Positions 47,288 to 56,217 are shown, counted from the first letter of the stretch. The stretch: 64,000 nt of DNA from Methylocystis silviterrae (GCF_013350005.1 NZ_JABVWW010000001.1:62001-126000), one strand, 5' to 3'. Program-made: numbers and translations. Notes: generated from the sequence alone by a model not told the origin.

Positions 47288-48096
47288 GCCCCGCGCTTGC
47301 TGACGGTATCGATGAAAGGCGCGCGACAAACGACTGGAATTCGGCGCTCTATCTGAAATTCGAAGCGGAGCGCACGCGCGCCGCCCGCGACCTGCTTGCG
47401 CACGTGCCTTATTGCGACACGCGAGCGGTTTTTGACCTCGGATGCGGACCTGGAAACAGCACCCGGCTCCTCGCGATGAGCTTTCCCGGCGCTGACATCA
47501 TCGGAATCGACAAATCCGACAATATGCTCTCGGTCGCTCGCGCGTGCACGCCGACGGCGACGTTTATCAAAGAGGATATCGCGCATTGGCGGCCCTCGGA
47601 GCCGGCCGATCTCATCTTCGCCAATGCGGCGCTGCATTTCCTTCCCGATCATCGCGGGTTGATGACCAGGCTTTTGAGTTATTTGCGGCCCGGCGGACGT
47701 CTTGCGGTCCAGATGCCGAACAATACGCATGAGCTTTCGCACGCGGCGATGCGCATGGTGGCGGCGGATGGCCCCTGGGCGCCGCGTCTGCTTCCAGTCG
47801 CCAAGTCGATCATGACGCTCGGTCCGCTCGAGGAATATTACAATTTGCTCGCGCCGCTCTGCACCACGATCGACATTTGGCAGACAGTCTATGTCCACCC
47901 GCTCGACGGCCCTGACGGCGTGGTCGAGTGGTTCGAAGGATCGGGCCTTCGTCCTTTCCTCGACTTGCTCGATGCAAATGAGCGCGTCGAATTTCTTGCG
48001 CGATACAGCGGGAAGCTCGCGCAGGCTTATCCGCGGCAACCGGATGGCAAAGTCCTTCTGCGCTATCCGCGCCTCTTCTTCGCCCTGCAGAAATAG
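47284..48096 (+). CDS. Trans-aconitate 2-methyltransferase-like SAM methyltransferase
   Basis: A 270-residue class I methyltransferase. [23 protein letters not shown] at the N-terminus and [50 protein letters not shown] and [13 protein letters not shown] follow the Tam pattern (E. coli Tam methylates trans-aconitate, relieving aconitase inhibition). The TTG start shares bases with the cysA stop (TTGA), so it belongs to the sulfate-import operon. Why a Tam-like gene is coupled to sulfate uptake is unclear; SAM supply from sulfur is one possible link. Confidence 0.83.
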   Translation: MSPALADGIDERRATNDWNSALYLKFEAERTRAARDLLAHVPYCDTRAVFDLGCGPGNSTRLLAMSFPGADIIGIDKSDNMLSVARACTPTATFIKEDIAHWRPSEPADLIFANAALHFLPDHRGLMTRLLSYLRPGGRLAVQMPNNTHELSHAAMRMVAADGPWAPRLLPVAKSIMTLGPLEEYYNLLAPLCTTIDIWQTVYVHPLDGPDGVVEWFEGSGLRPFLDLLDANERVEFLARYSGKLAQAYPRQPDGKVLLRYPRLFFALQK

Positions 48097-48188
48097 GGCG
48101 GCGGTCTGGGTCTCTGGTCCGCTATGGCGGCGCCCCAGTCTGACGAACTGTGACATTACGGCAACGACTTCGCTCGACATATCTATTG

Positions 48189-48207
48189 GTCTACTAAATC
48201 TATAGAC
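48189..48207 (+). promoter_or_regulatory. GTCTA/TAGAC motif upstream of the porin gene
   Basis: GTCTACT at 48189-48195 and TATAGAC at 48201-48207 form an inverted half-site pair like the one upstream of the sulfate-binding protein gene, with spacing nine bases shorter. Confidence 0.4.
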
Positions 48208-48426
48208 AAACAGATACGCTTTCGCTTTACTGCCTTTTGCGGCGTGGACGGAGAATCGTTCGCAGAGGGCAATACCCTCGACGGACGAGAGAGAGCTGGA
48301 ATGTCGAGGCGAAAATTGAAGGCGCGGGCTGCAGTTGCGGCGTTTACTGTGGCTATTTCGCAACAGCGCAAGTCGAAAAATCGAGTTGACTAAAACATCA
48401 GCTTAACAGCTCAGCCGTGACGGCAT

Positions 48427-48455
48427 ACCGATATGTATACGGTTTACATATCGGT
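48427..48455. promoter_or_regulatory. Perfect inverted repeat, candidate operator upstream of the porin
   Basis: ACCGATATGTA (48427-48437) and TACATATCGGT (48445-48455) are exact reverse complements around TACGGTT. It lies 57 bases before the porin ATG. The lack of a U-tract and the AT-rich core favour a protein-binding site over a terminator. The regulator is unknown. Confidence 0.6.
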
Positions 48456-48511
48456 CCGTCGCTCAGAGCGCGCCAACCGGAGTTGGGTTAAGCGATACGG
48501 GACAAAAGTCG

Positions 48512-51061
48512 ATGGCGACAAGCAAAAACAGAAAGAAGTTAAGGTTAGCCGCATTTGGCGCCGTTGTCGGCGCTGCCCTTAGCGTTCCCGAAATAGCGGG
48601 CGCCGAAGACAAAGCGCCCTCTAAGGAAGTTTCGGGAAACGGGGGTCAGTCGGGGGGCGGCGCAAAAACCGCCGCGCCGGAAAAAGGGTCAGTGAAGACG
48701 AAGACCGATGGCACAGGTGTCGCTGCTCGTCCCGCGGCGCCAGCGGCGCCGCTGGTGAAGAAGAGCTACTACGTGCCGACCCGCGGCTATCGTTTGGAGC
48801 CGCAGCCCGATATTCCGCCTTATGTGCGCAATCTGGCTAAGACCTACAAGGAATTCGAAGGCGTCGACTGGCTGAACGTCGGTCTCGACTCGCGCGTGCG
48901 TTTTGAATATCGCAAGGACGACTATCGACCTTGGACGAACACGACGACCAATCCGCCGACGTCGCAGCGCAAATATTTTCCCAATTCGCTATGGCTGTCG
49001 CGCACACGGGCCTATCTGGGCGTGCAGAACATCCTCGATCCCTTTCGATTCGCCGTCGAATTTCAGGACTCGCGCGCCTACAACAGCATCTATGAATATC
49101 AGGGCCAGGAGATTAACCAGACGGAGCTTATTTCCGGCTATGGCGAACTTTATTTCAAGGACGCCTTCGGCAAGGACGATCTCGGCAATGATCGGCCGCT
49201 GACCCTGCGTGCCGGACGCTTCCACTTCGAGCTGCTCGACAGACGATTGATCGCCGAGAATGAGTTCCGCAACACGACGAACAACTTTGACGGCTTCCGG
49301 ATCAAAATCGGCAAGAAGGATAATGACTGGGACATTGACAGTTTCCTGATGCGGCCGGTTATTCGTTATCCATATCAGTTCGACCGACCTGATTGGCAGA
49401 ACTGGATCTACGGCGGCGTGTTCAGCATCCGGCGCTGGTCGGAATATGCGACGATCCAGCCTTATTTTCTAGGCCGTAAGCAATATGGAGATCCGCTCAA
49501 CGTCTCGAACGCGCTGAAGTTTCATCGCAACACTTATGCGCCCGGCATACGCGTCTATGGCGTGATCAACGACTTCGATTACGACTTCGACATCAACAAG
49601 CAGTTCGGCGAAACGGGCGAATTCCGCGATCTCGGCGCGCGTCGCAACGCCATTCAAACGACCGTCCAGCACGACGCCATCGCCTATGCATTCGAGGCTG
49701 GCTACACATTTTCGGAGCACCCGTGGAAGCCGCGGATCAGCGCCAACTACGCGTATGGCACAGGTAACAAGAGTCCATACGACAGCGCCAATCAGACCTT
49801 CGATATCTTCTATGGCTTCAACCAGCCGTTCTCACGCAACGACTATATCGCCTGGAATAACATCAAGGCGCCCAAGGCGCGCTTGGAATTTTCGCCTTTC
49901 AAAGATCTCCGGATCGATACGGCGTTCAGCGCCTATTGGCTGGCGAGCGCGGCGGCGGCCTGGGACCGCGCCAATCTCTTTGCGCCGCTCGGCAACAGAG
50001 GCACATTCATCGGCACGGAATATGATCTACGCATTCGCTACAAACTCAATCAGTTCATCAATTTGACGGCGAGCTACGCGCGGTTCTGGCCGGGCTCCTT
50101 TACCTCGAGCTTCGCGCCGCCGGTCGCGTTGCAGCCGTTCTTCCCGCAATCTTTTTCTGGACAGAGCACGACCACGAATGGTCTGACCGGGCGCCCGACC
50201 GACTTCTTCTATTTGGAAGTCTCAGCCAACGCCTTTGGCGACGGCAATCCGATCACAAAGCCGCCGGGCTCAGATTTTCTCGCTCTCTTCTCGCCTGAGG
50301 GGCCTCCCCCGCCGCCTGCGCCGCCGCCAAGCTGGTCTGACGTCTACGTCGGCCTCAATGGCGGTGGGGCGTGGTCGAGCCCGCGGTCGTTCGTACAGCC
50401 CTGGCCCTTCGGCGCAGCCGCCGCGAGTCCAGCCGTGGCCACAAGCGCGACGCCGATCGACCAGACGAACCATCTCGCCGGCTTCATCGGCGGTTTCCAG
50501 ATCGGCGCCAATTGGAAGTTCGCCGACAGCTTCTTGGCCGGCGCCGAGGCGGATTTGCACGGCGTTTCCGGCAACACCGACACGCGGTGGCAAGCGACCC
50601 TGGCGCAGGGGGGCGGCAATAGTTTCGTCACTTATGCGCAGCGCACCGCGACCCTCAATTATTTGGGAACGATCCGCGCCCGATTGGGCTATCTCGTCAC
50701 CCCGACGCTCGCCCTCTATGGCACGGGCGGCATGGCCTATGGCGGCGTCGTCTCCAACGCCGCGATCTTCACCCGAAGAATTGGCGGGACGAACCAAACG
50801 CTCGTCAATCCCGTCTATCAGGACAGCTTGATCGGCTGGACGGCGGGCGGCGGCGCTGAATGGATGTTCACGCCCGATTGGAGCGTCAAGGTCGATTATC
50901 TTCGCTACGATCTCGGCAATGCGACCGCTTCCGCCTTCGCGGCGCAGTCGAACGGCTTTTACGCTTACGGCGCGTCAAGCTCGACGCGCTTCAATGGCAA
51001 CCTCATCCACGCCGGCGTCAACCGCCACTTCGATCTCATCAGCATCGCAGAAGCGAAATAG
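48512..51061 (+). CDS. Two-domain outer-membrane porin: alginate-export-like barrel fused to an Omp25-like barrel
   Basis: An 849-residue protein. Residues 1-31 form a signal peptide (LAAFGAVVGAALSVPEIAGA). A disordered Gly/Ala/Pro stretch follows to ~85. Residues ~95-590 show alternating aromatic beta strands (SRVRFEYRKDDYRPW, RTRAYLGVQNILDPFRFAVEFQDSRAY, LTLRAGRFHFELLDRRLIAENEF) like the alginate export (AlgE) family of 18-strand channels. A Pro-rich hinge (PEGPPPPPAPPPSW) precedes a second barrel, ~600-849, with WSDVYVGLNGGGAW, IGGFQIGANWKF and WTAGGGAEWMFTPDWSVKVDYLRYDLG, typical of Omp25/RopB 8-strand barrels. The substrate is unknown; alginate should not be assumed. Confidence 0.82.
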   Translation: MATSKNRKKLRLAAFGAVVGAALSVPEIAGAEDKAPSKEVSGNGGQSGGGAKTAAPEKGSVKTKTDGTGVAARPAAPAAPLVKKSYYVPTRGYRLEPQPDIPPYVRNLAKTYKEFEGVDWLNVGLDSRVRFEYRKDDYRPWTNTTTNPPTSQRKYFPNSLWLSRTRAYLGVQNILDPFRFAVEFQDSRAYNSIYEYQGQEINQTELISGYGELYFKDAFGKDDLGNDRPLTLRAGRFHFELLDRRLIAENEFRNTTNNFDGFRIKIGKKDNDWDIDSFLMRPVIRYPYQFDRPDWQNWIYGGVFSIRRWSEYATIQPYFLGRKQYGDPLNVSNALKFHRNTYAPGIRVYGVINDFDYDFDINKQFGETGEFRDLGARRNAIQTTVQHDAIAYAFEAGYTFSEHPWKPRISANYAYGTGNKSPYDSANQTFDIFYGFNQPFSRNDYIAWNNIKAPKARLEFSPFKDLRIDTAFSAYWLASAAAAWDRANLFAPLGNRGTFIGTEYDLRIRYKLNQFINLTASYARFWPGSFTSSFAPPVALQPFFPQSFSGQSTTTNGLTGRPTDFFYLEVSANAFGDGNPITKPPGSDFLALFSPEGPPPPPAPPPSWSDVYVGLNGGGAWSSPRSFVQPWPFGAAAASPAVATSATPIDQTNHLAGFIGGFQIGANWKFADSFLAGAEADLHGVSGNTDTRWQATLAQGGGNSFVTYAQRTATLNYLGTIRARLGYLVTPTLALYGTGGMAYGGVVSNAAIFTRRIGGTNQTLVNPVYQDSLIGWTAGGGAEWMFTPDWSVKVDYLRYDLGNATASAFAAQSNGFYAYGASSSTRFNGNLIHAGVNRHFDLISIAEAK

Positions 51062-51491
51062 GCTCAAGCTGAATTGCGAGGCGCTGCGTCAGTTAAGGCA
51101 GCGCCAGTGCGCGACTGAAGTGCGCTTACAGGGCCGCTTCAGTCGCGCTCTCGCCTTCGATTTCGCTCGGCCGGGAACGGCGATCGCGCTGCACGGTTCA
51201 ACACTGCGCCAGCCATGGTGGAAGAAATGCGTCGCATCGGCGAAGAAGAACTTGCGCGCCCGGCAGTGTCGTTCTGGCGGTCCGGCATGACGCACGAGCT
51301 GTGCATTTTGTTCATACCTAGGAACATTTCTCAAGTTCCAGAGTTTTCCTTCAGCCTCTGACGGGCCTGTCCGCCGCCGCTGCGTGTCGGCGAAGATTGC
51401 GTGCGCGTCGCCAAGCGAAAGCCGAGCAAGCTGGCGCGGGTTGAAATTTTGTGTCGCCCCTCGCCACGTCTTTTGGTGAAAGGATTGACCG
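51062..51491. other. 430-base region between porin and hydrogenase operon
   Basis: It should hold the hydrogenase promoter. Two perfect stem-loops follow the porin stop: GGCGCTGC/GCAGCGCC (51080-51105) and GCGCGACTGAA/TTCAGTCGCGC (51109-51148); without a U-tract they may be weak terminators or mRNA-stabilising structures. I looked for a GG-N10-GC sigma-54 element and found no good match. A 48-codon open frame at 51215-51361 has no ribosome site and no recognisable content. Confidence 0.5.
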
Positions 51492-52577
51492 ATGGCTCCA
51501 GACCCCAATCCAGTTCCCAAAGGACAAGAGCGGCCTCCATCCACAATCGAAGAGCTTGATGTGCTCTGGCTTACGGCGGGGCTGAGTTGCGACGGCGACT
51601 CGGTCTCAATCACCGCTGCGAGCGAACCGAGCATAGAAGACGTCATTCTCGGAGCGATCCCAGGCCTACCGAAGGTGCGCTTGCACAATGCAGTGCTCTC
51701 CTACGAAGTGGGCGATGATTTCATGAAGGCCTTCCATCAAGGCGCGCGGGGCGAACTCGAAAACTTCGTCCTTGTGGTCGAAGGCTCCATCCCGAACGAG
51801 AAGCTCAGCGGCGATGGCTATTGGGCCGCGATCGGCACGGATGCGGCGACCGGACAGCCAATCAGAACCACCGAATGGATTGATCGTTTGGCGCCAAAGG
51901 CGCTCGCCGTAATCGGCGCCGGAACATGCGCGACATTTGGCGGCATCCACGCGATGAAAGGCAATCCAACCGGTTGCATGGGCCTTCAGGACTATCTTGG
52001 CGCCGAGTGGAAATCGAAGGCCGGGTTGCCGATCGTCAATGTCCCGGGCTGTCCTGTGCAGCCCGACAATTTCATGGAGACATTCCTCTACCTGCTGCGC
52101 CAGCTCGCTGGTCTGGCGCCGATGATTCCTGTCGACCGACACGGCCGCCCGCGCTGGCTGTTTGGTCCCACCGTTCATGAGGGATGTGACCGCGCCGCTT
52201 ATTACGAAGAGGCCGATTTCGCGCAAGAGTATGGCTCGCGGAAGTGCCTGGTGAAGATCGGCTGCTGGGGACCGGTTGTTCAGTGCAATGTGCCCAAGCG
52301 CGGTTGGATCGCGGGTCTCGGCGGCTGTCCAAATGTCGGCGGCATCTGCATCGGCTGCACTATGCCGGGCTTTCCCGACAAGTTCATGCCGTTCATGGAC
52401 GAACCGCCCGGCGCCCGCATCTCATCGGTTCTCATCAAGCCTTACGGCGTGCTGATCCGCAATTTGCGGAAAATCACCAATCACACGCTCAACAAGGAGC
52501 CGAAGTGGCGCAACAGGGAGCCGACCTACACCACCGGGTACGATCCTGATCAGCCGAACAAAACTCATCCACTCTAA
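51492..52577 (+). CDS. hhyS: [NiFe]-hydrogenase small subunit, group 1h (actinobacterial type)
   Basis: Electron-transfer subunit of 361 residues. It carries three iron-sulfur clusters that pass electrons from the active site. The N-terminus TIEELDVLWLTAGLSCDGDSVSITAASEPSIEDVI is diagnostic for group 1h. The proximal-cluster site reads Cys33-x-x-Asp36 instead of the usual CxxC, matching the three-Cys-one-Asp ligation described for the Ralstonia actinobacterial-type enzyme. Other cluster cysteines are in GTCATFGG, PGCPVQPD, HEGCDR, RKCLVKIGCWGPVVQCN and GGCPNVGGICIGCTMPGFP. There is no Tat signal or C-terminal anchor, so it is probably cytosolic or peripherally bound. It begins the long operon, 18 bases before hhyL. 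Confidence 0.95.
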   Translation: MAPDPNPVPKGQERPPSTIEELDVLWLTAGLSCDGDSVSITAASEPSIEDVILGAIPGLPKVRLHNAVLSYEVGDDFMKAFHQGARGELENFVLVVEGSIPNEKLSGDGYWAAIGTDAATGQPIRTTEWIDRLAPKALAVIGAGTCATFGGIHAMKGNPTGCMGLQDYLGAEWKSKAGLPIVNVPGCPVQPDNFMETFLYLLRQLAGLAPMIPVDRHGRPRWLFGPTVHEGCDRAAYYEEADFAQEYGSRKCLVKIGCWGPVVQCNVPKRGWIAGLGGCPNVGGICIGCTMPGFPDKFMPFMDEPPGARISSVLIKPYGVLIRNLRKITNHTLNKEPKWRNREPTYTTGYDPDQPNKTHPL

Positions 52578-52594
52578 AGTAAGGGACTGCGATC

Positions 52595-54415
52595 ATGGTC
52601 GACCTTGCAACGCGTCGCTCCGCGTCTCCGAGCCCCCATAAGGCGTCGCCAAATCTCGTCGAGATGAATTGGGATCCGATCACCCGGATCGTCGGCAGTC
52701 TCGGAATTTTCACCAAAATTGATTTCGAAAACCGGCAGGTCGCCGAATGTCACAGCACGTCGTCGATCTTTCGCGGCTACAGCATTTTCATGAAGGGCAA
52801 AGATCCCCGTGATTCCCACTTCATCACCAGTCGCATCTGCGGAATCTGCGGCGACAATCACGCGACGTGCTCCGTCTATGCGCAGAATATGGCCTATGGC
52901 ATTAAGCCGCCGCCCCTCGCCGATTGGATCATCAATCTGGGCGAAGCCGCGGAGTATATGTTCGACCACAACATCTTTCAGGACAATCTCGTCGGGGTCG
53001 ATTTCTGCGAGCAGATGGTCAAGGAAACCAATCCGAGCGTCTGGGTAAAGGCGCAACGGACCCCAGCGCGGAACTCGGACGCGCATGGCTATCGCACGAT
53101 CGCCGAGATCATGACCGCGCTCAATCCTTTTTCCGGCGAATTCTACCGTGAGACATTGATTGTAAGTCGCTACACGCGTGAGATGTTCAGCCTGATGGAG
53201 GGGCGCCATGTGCACCCCTCCACTCTATATCCTGGCGGCGTCGGCACCGTGCCGTCGAACCAGCTCTTCACCGAATATCTAACGCGACTCGTGCGCTACG
53301 CCGAGTTCATGAAAAAATGCGTGCCGCTGCACGATGATCTGTTCGACTTTTTTTACGAAGCGTTGCCCGGCTACGAGGAAGTCGGACGTCGACGAATTCT
53401 GCTGGGGTGCTGGGGCGCGTTTCAGGACCCGAACCATTGCGACTACAATTATAAGCATATGACCGACTGGGGTCGGAAGATGTTCGTCACCCCGGGCGTT
53501 GTCGTTGACGGCAAGCTTGTCACGACCGACCTCGTCGACATCAATTTGCAGATTCGTATCCTGCGCGGGCAGTCCTACTACGACGACTGGGACAATTGTG
53601 AAACTTTCGTCAAGACGGATCCGCTGGGCAATCCGGTCGACCAAAAGCACCCATGGAATCAGACGACGATTCCAAGACCGCAGAAGCGCGATTTCGACAA
53701 GAATTATTCCTGGGTGATGTGTCCGCGCTGGCTTGACAAGAGCAGCGGAGATCATCTGCCGCTCGACACCGGCGGCGGCGCCTTCGCGCGCCTATTCTCG
53801 ACGGCGCTGGCAGGGCTCGTCGACATGAACGGCTATGTCAAAGCCACGGGCGACAGCGTGAAGATCAATCTCCCCAAGACGGCGCTCAAGCCTGCAGTGG
53901 AGTTTGAATGGAAGGTGCCAAAGTGGAGCAATGCGATCGAACGCGATCGGGCGCGCACCTATTTTCAAGCCTACTGCGCCGCTGCCGCGTATTATTTCCT
54001 GGAACAAGCCTTCGCAGAAATTCAGGCGGGCCGCACAAAGACCTTTACGCCATTCGAGGTTCCGGATGAGGCGATCGGCTGTGGCTTCCACGAGGCGGTG
54101 CGCGGCGTGCTGTCGCACCATCTCGTCATAAAAGACAAGAAAATCGCCAATTATCATCCCTATCCGCCGACGCCATGGAACGCGACGCCGCGAGACGATT
54201 TCGGAACGCCGGGGCCTTACGAGGACGCAGTTCAGAACACGCCGATCTTCGAAGAGAATGGTCCGGACAAGTTTAAGGGCATCGACATCATGCGCGCGGT
54301 GCGCAGTTTCGATCCCTGTCTGCCATGCGGCGTGCATATGTATGTGGGCGGCGGCAAGACCGTTAAGACCACGCACTCGCCCATGTTCGGCGCCTCGCGA
54401 AAGCCGTCGCCATGA
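52595..54415 (+). CDS. hhyL: [NiFe]-hydrogenase large subunit, group 1h
   Basis: Catalytic subunit of 606 residues holding the NiFe(CN)2CO centre that oxidises H2. The N-terminal ligand motif is RICGICGDNHATCS (Cys82, Cys85) and the C-terminal one is DPCLPCGVHM (Cys575, Cys578). After His581 a 25-residue extension remains, to be removed by the maturation protease encoded downstream once nickel is in place. The ATG at 52595 has AAGGGA upstream. Known group 1h enzymes are oxygen tolerant and scavenge trace H2; that behaviour is expected, not shown here. Its stop overlaps the next gene as ATGA. Confidence 0.96.
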   Translation: MVDLATRRSASPSPHKASPNLVEMNWDPITRIVGSLGIFTKIDFENRQVAECHSTSSIFRGYSIFMKGKDPRDSHFITSRICGICGDNHATCSVYAQNMAYGIKPPPLADWIINLGEAAEYMFDHNIFQDNLVGVDFCEQMVKETNPSVWVKAQRTPARNSDAHGYRTIAEIMTALNPFSGEFYRETLIVSRYTREMFSLMEGRHVHPSTLYPGGVGTVPSNQLFTEYLTRLVRYAEFMKKCVPLHDDLFDFFYEALPGYEEVGRRRILLGCWGAFQDPNHCDYNYKHMTDWGRKMFVTPGVVVDGKLVTTDLVDINLQIRILRGQSYYDDWDNCETFVKTDPLGNPVDQKHPWNQTTIPRPQKRDFDKNYSWVMCPRWLDKSSGDHLPLDTGGGAFARLFSTALAGLVDMNGYVKATGDSVKINLPKTALKPAVEFEWKVPKWSNAIERDRARTYFQAYCAAAAYYFLEQAFAEIQAGRTKTFTPFEVPDEAIGCGFHEAVRGVLSHHLVIKDKKIANYHPYPPTPWNATPRDDFGTPGPYEDAVQNTPIFEENGPDKFKGIDIMRAVRSFDPCLPCGVHMYVGGGKTVKTTHSPMFGASRKPSP

Positions 54416-54933
54416 GCGGAGAAGCGCGCGAGACGGAGACGCTGGAGCAGTCACTGGCCCGGCTGGAAAGGCTGACGGCCGCGCTCGAGGGGATCGCAGA
54501 CGGGACGGGGCGGGAGGCGGCGCGTGAGTTGCTGGCGCTCGTGCTCGATTTGCACGCGCGCTCGCTGGCGCGACTCAGCACAATCATTGCAGCATCGGAC
54601 GATGGCGCCGCCTTACTCGAGACGATCGTCGAGGATCGGGCCCTTCGGGCAATATTGCTCCTCCACGGGCTACATCCGCATAGCGTGGAGGATCGTCTAC
54701 AGGATGTCGTCGCGCGCATGCAGCCGCAATGGAGCGCGCGCGGCCTCCATGTGAGCCTCATGAGCGCGAGTAAAGCCTTTGCAATGGTTCAGCTGCAAAG
54801 GAATGGCGTTGCTGAGCCTACCGACCAGTTGCGGCTGGAAATCGAGAACGCGCTCACCGACGCGGCGCCGGACCTCGACGATATTTTGATCGAAATGGAC
54901 ATGACAGCCTTTTACGTCGAAACCGCCGCCTAG
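54412..54933 (+). CDS. NifU-like domain protein lacking the CxxC motif, hydrogenase accessory
   Basis: A 173-residue soluble protein. Residues ~1-75 are helical (LEQSLARLERLTAALEGIADGTGREAARELLALVLDLH). Residues ~80-173 follow the outline of a NifU C-terminal domain: LHGLHPHSVEDRLQDVVARMQPQWSARGLHVSLMSASKAFAMVQLQ, then LRLEIENALTDAAPDLDDILIEMD. In true NifU domains the segment before the last helix carries GSCxxCPSS; here it is RNGVAEPTDQLR without any cysteine, so iron-sulfur scaffolding by that site is ruled out. The same position in actinobacterial group 1h operons is held by NifU-like genes. The role is unknown; it may bind the hydrogenase or act as a degenerate scaffold. Confidence 0.75.
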   Translation: MSGEARETETLEQSLARLERLTAALEGIADGTGREAARELLALVLDLHARSLARLSTIIAASDDGAALLETIVEDRALRAILLLHGLHPHSVEDRLQDVVARMQPQWSARGLHVSLMSASKAFAMVQLQRNGVAEPTDQLRLEIENALTDAAPDLDDILIEMDMTAFYVETAA

Positions 54934-54953
54934 CCACAAAGAGGCGCGAGAGC

Positions 54954-55577
54954 ATGGAAAGAATAGAATCGGGGAATTGGGCGTCTCGGCTGCGGCGCTT
55001 CGCGCGCGCGACGGAAGAAGAGCATTGCGAGTTCTGCTCGAAGGCCATCAATTCCCGGCACGCGCATTTGGTTGAGCGCGCGACGCGAAAGTTCTTTTGC
55101 GCTTGTCCCCAATGTGCGTTCCTCTTGGGCGGGGGAGAGCGTTTTGCCGCCTTGCGCGCACGTGCCGATGCGCTGCACGACATCGATCTGAGCGACGTCG
55201 AATGGGAGGGTTTTCGCATCCCAATTGATCTCGCATTCGTGTTCCACAGCACGCCGGCGCAGGGTCCGGTGGCGATCTATCCAGGTCCGGCCGGAGCGAT
55301 CGAGTCTCCTTTTGCCGCCGATGGCTGGTCGCGACTGATCGCGGCCAATCCGATGTTGGCCGACCTTGATCCGGACGTTGAGGCGTTGCTCGTCAATCGA
55401 ATGAATGGCGCACGGGAATACTATCTTGTTTCGATTGATCGCTGCTATGCGCTCATTGGGCTGATCCGAAGGCATTGGCGCGGATTGTCCGGCGGCGAAG
55501 AAGTCTGGGAGTCTGTTCGCGACTATTTTTGCACGCTGCGAGACGACGTCGAGACGAAGGACAGGGTTCATGGTTGA
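54954..55577 (+). CDS. DUF5947 family protein, hydrogenase accessory with zinc-ribbon-like cysteines
   Basis: A 207-residue soluble protein found with group 1h hydrogenases. The N-terminal third has two Cys pairs, EHCEFCSKAI and FFCACPQCAFLL, that could bind zinc or an iron centre. The rest reads WEGFRIPIDLAFVFHSTPAQGPVAIYPGPAGAIES and then LDPDVEALLVNRMNGAREYYLVSIDRCYALIGLIRRHWRGLSGGEEVW, which matches my memory of DUF5947. Function is unknown. It overlaps the next gene by eight bases. Confidence 0.78.
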   Translation: MERIESGNWASRLRRFARATEEEHCEFCSKAINSRHAHLVERATRKFFCACPQCAFLLGGGERFAALRARADALHDIDLSDVEWEGFRIPIDLAFVFHSTPAQGPVAIYPGPAGAIESPFAADGWSRLIAANPMLADLDPDVEALLVNRMNGAREYYLVSIDRCYALIGLIRRHWRGLSGGEEVWESVRDYFCTLRDDVETKDRVHG

Positions 55578-56217
55578 TCTCGACTTTCGCATCGAAGACG
55601 TCAAAGTCGAGAAATATTCGGCGGCGCCGCTGCTGCTGTTTGCGTTGCATGTCGTAAACAAGACGCCGGATCTAGCCATTCTCAACGTGATGTTGAACTG
55701 CCAGATTCGCATCCAGCCTGCGCTGAGACGTTATGACGGCGATGAGCACGATCGGCTTTCCGATCTCTTTGGTCATCCGTCGCGCTGGGGCGAGACGATG
55801 CGGAGTTTCCTTTGGACGCACGCGAGCGTTTCCGTTCCCGCCGTCAACGCTGAGCGCAGGGTCGATCTGCCGGCGCCTTGCAGCTATGACTTCAACATTG
55901 CAGCGACGAAATATTTTCATGGCCTGGAGCAGGGCGACGTTCCGCTCAATTTTCTGTTCAGCGGCTCGATTTTTTACCGCGACAGCGAAGGCAGGCTGCA
56001 GATCGAGCAGGTCGCTTGGAGCAATGAATGTGCGTATCGTCTGCCCTTAAGCGTATGGCGCGCGATGATGGAGCATTACTATCCGCAGAGCATGTGGCTC
56101 TGCCTGCATCGCGACGCTTTTGACGACCTGGACCGGTACCGGCGCCGGCAAGGACTTCCGACATTTGAACGCGCCTTGCAGGCGCTACTCGAAGCCAACG
56201 CGGCGGAGGCGACATGA
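55570..56217 (+). CDS. DUF6084 family protein, hydrogenase accessory
   Basis: A 215-residue soluble protein, mixed beta-rich (VDLDFRIEDVKVEKYSAAPLLLFALHVVN, YFHGLEQGDVPLNFLFSGSIFYRDSEGRLQIEQVAWSNECAYRLPLSVWRAMMEHYYPQSMWLCLHRDAFDDLDRYRR). The order DUF5947-DUF6084 next to hhySL is the actinobacterial arrangement. No catalytic motif is visible. Its start lies inside the upstream gene and its stop overlaps the next start as ATGA. Confidence 0.78.
   Translation: MVDLDFRIEDVKVEKYSAAPLLLFALHVVNKTPDLAILNVMLNCQIRIQPALRRYDGDEHDRLSDLFGHPSRWGETMRSFLWTHASVSVPAVNAERRVDLPAPCSYDFNIAATKYFHGLEQGDVPLNFLFSGSIFYRDSEGRLQIEQVAWSNECAYRLPLSVWRAMMEHYYPQSMWLCLHRDAFDDLDRYRRRQGLPTFERALQALLEANAAEAT

Larger units (their letters stand above)
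48097..48511. other. 415-base intergenic region upstream of the porin gene
   Basis: No coding frame is convincing here. It contains the GTCTACT/TATAGAC motif pair (48189-48207) and a 29-base perfect inverted repeat (48427-48455), listed separately. These are likely regulatory for the porin. Confidence 0.5.

Noticed and set aside
51215-51361. 48-codon open frame upstream of hhyS
   Set aside because: No ribosome site, no hydrophobic or domain pattern, and it lies in the probable promoter region.
51150-51491. Possible sigma-54 promoter for the hydrogenase operon
   Set aside because: I searched by eye for GG-N10-GC with flanking consensus and found no acceptable match.
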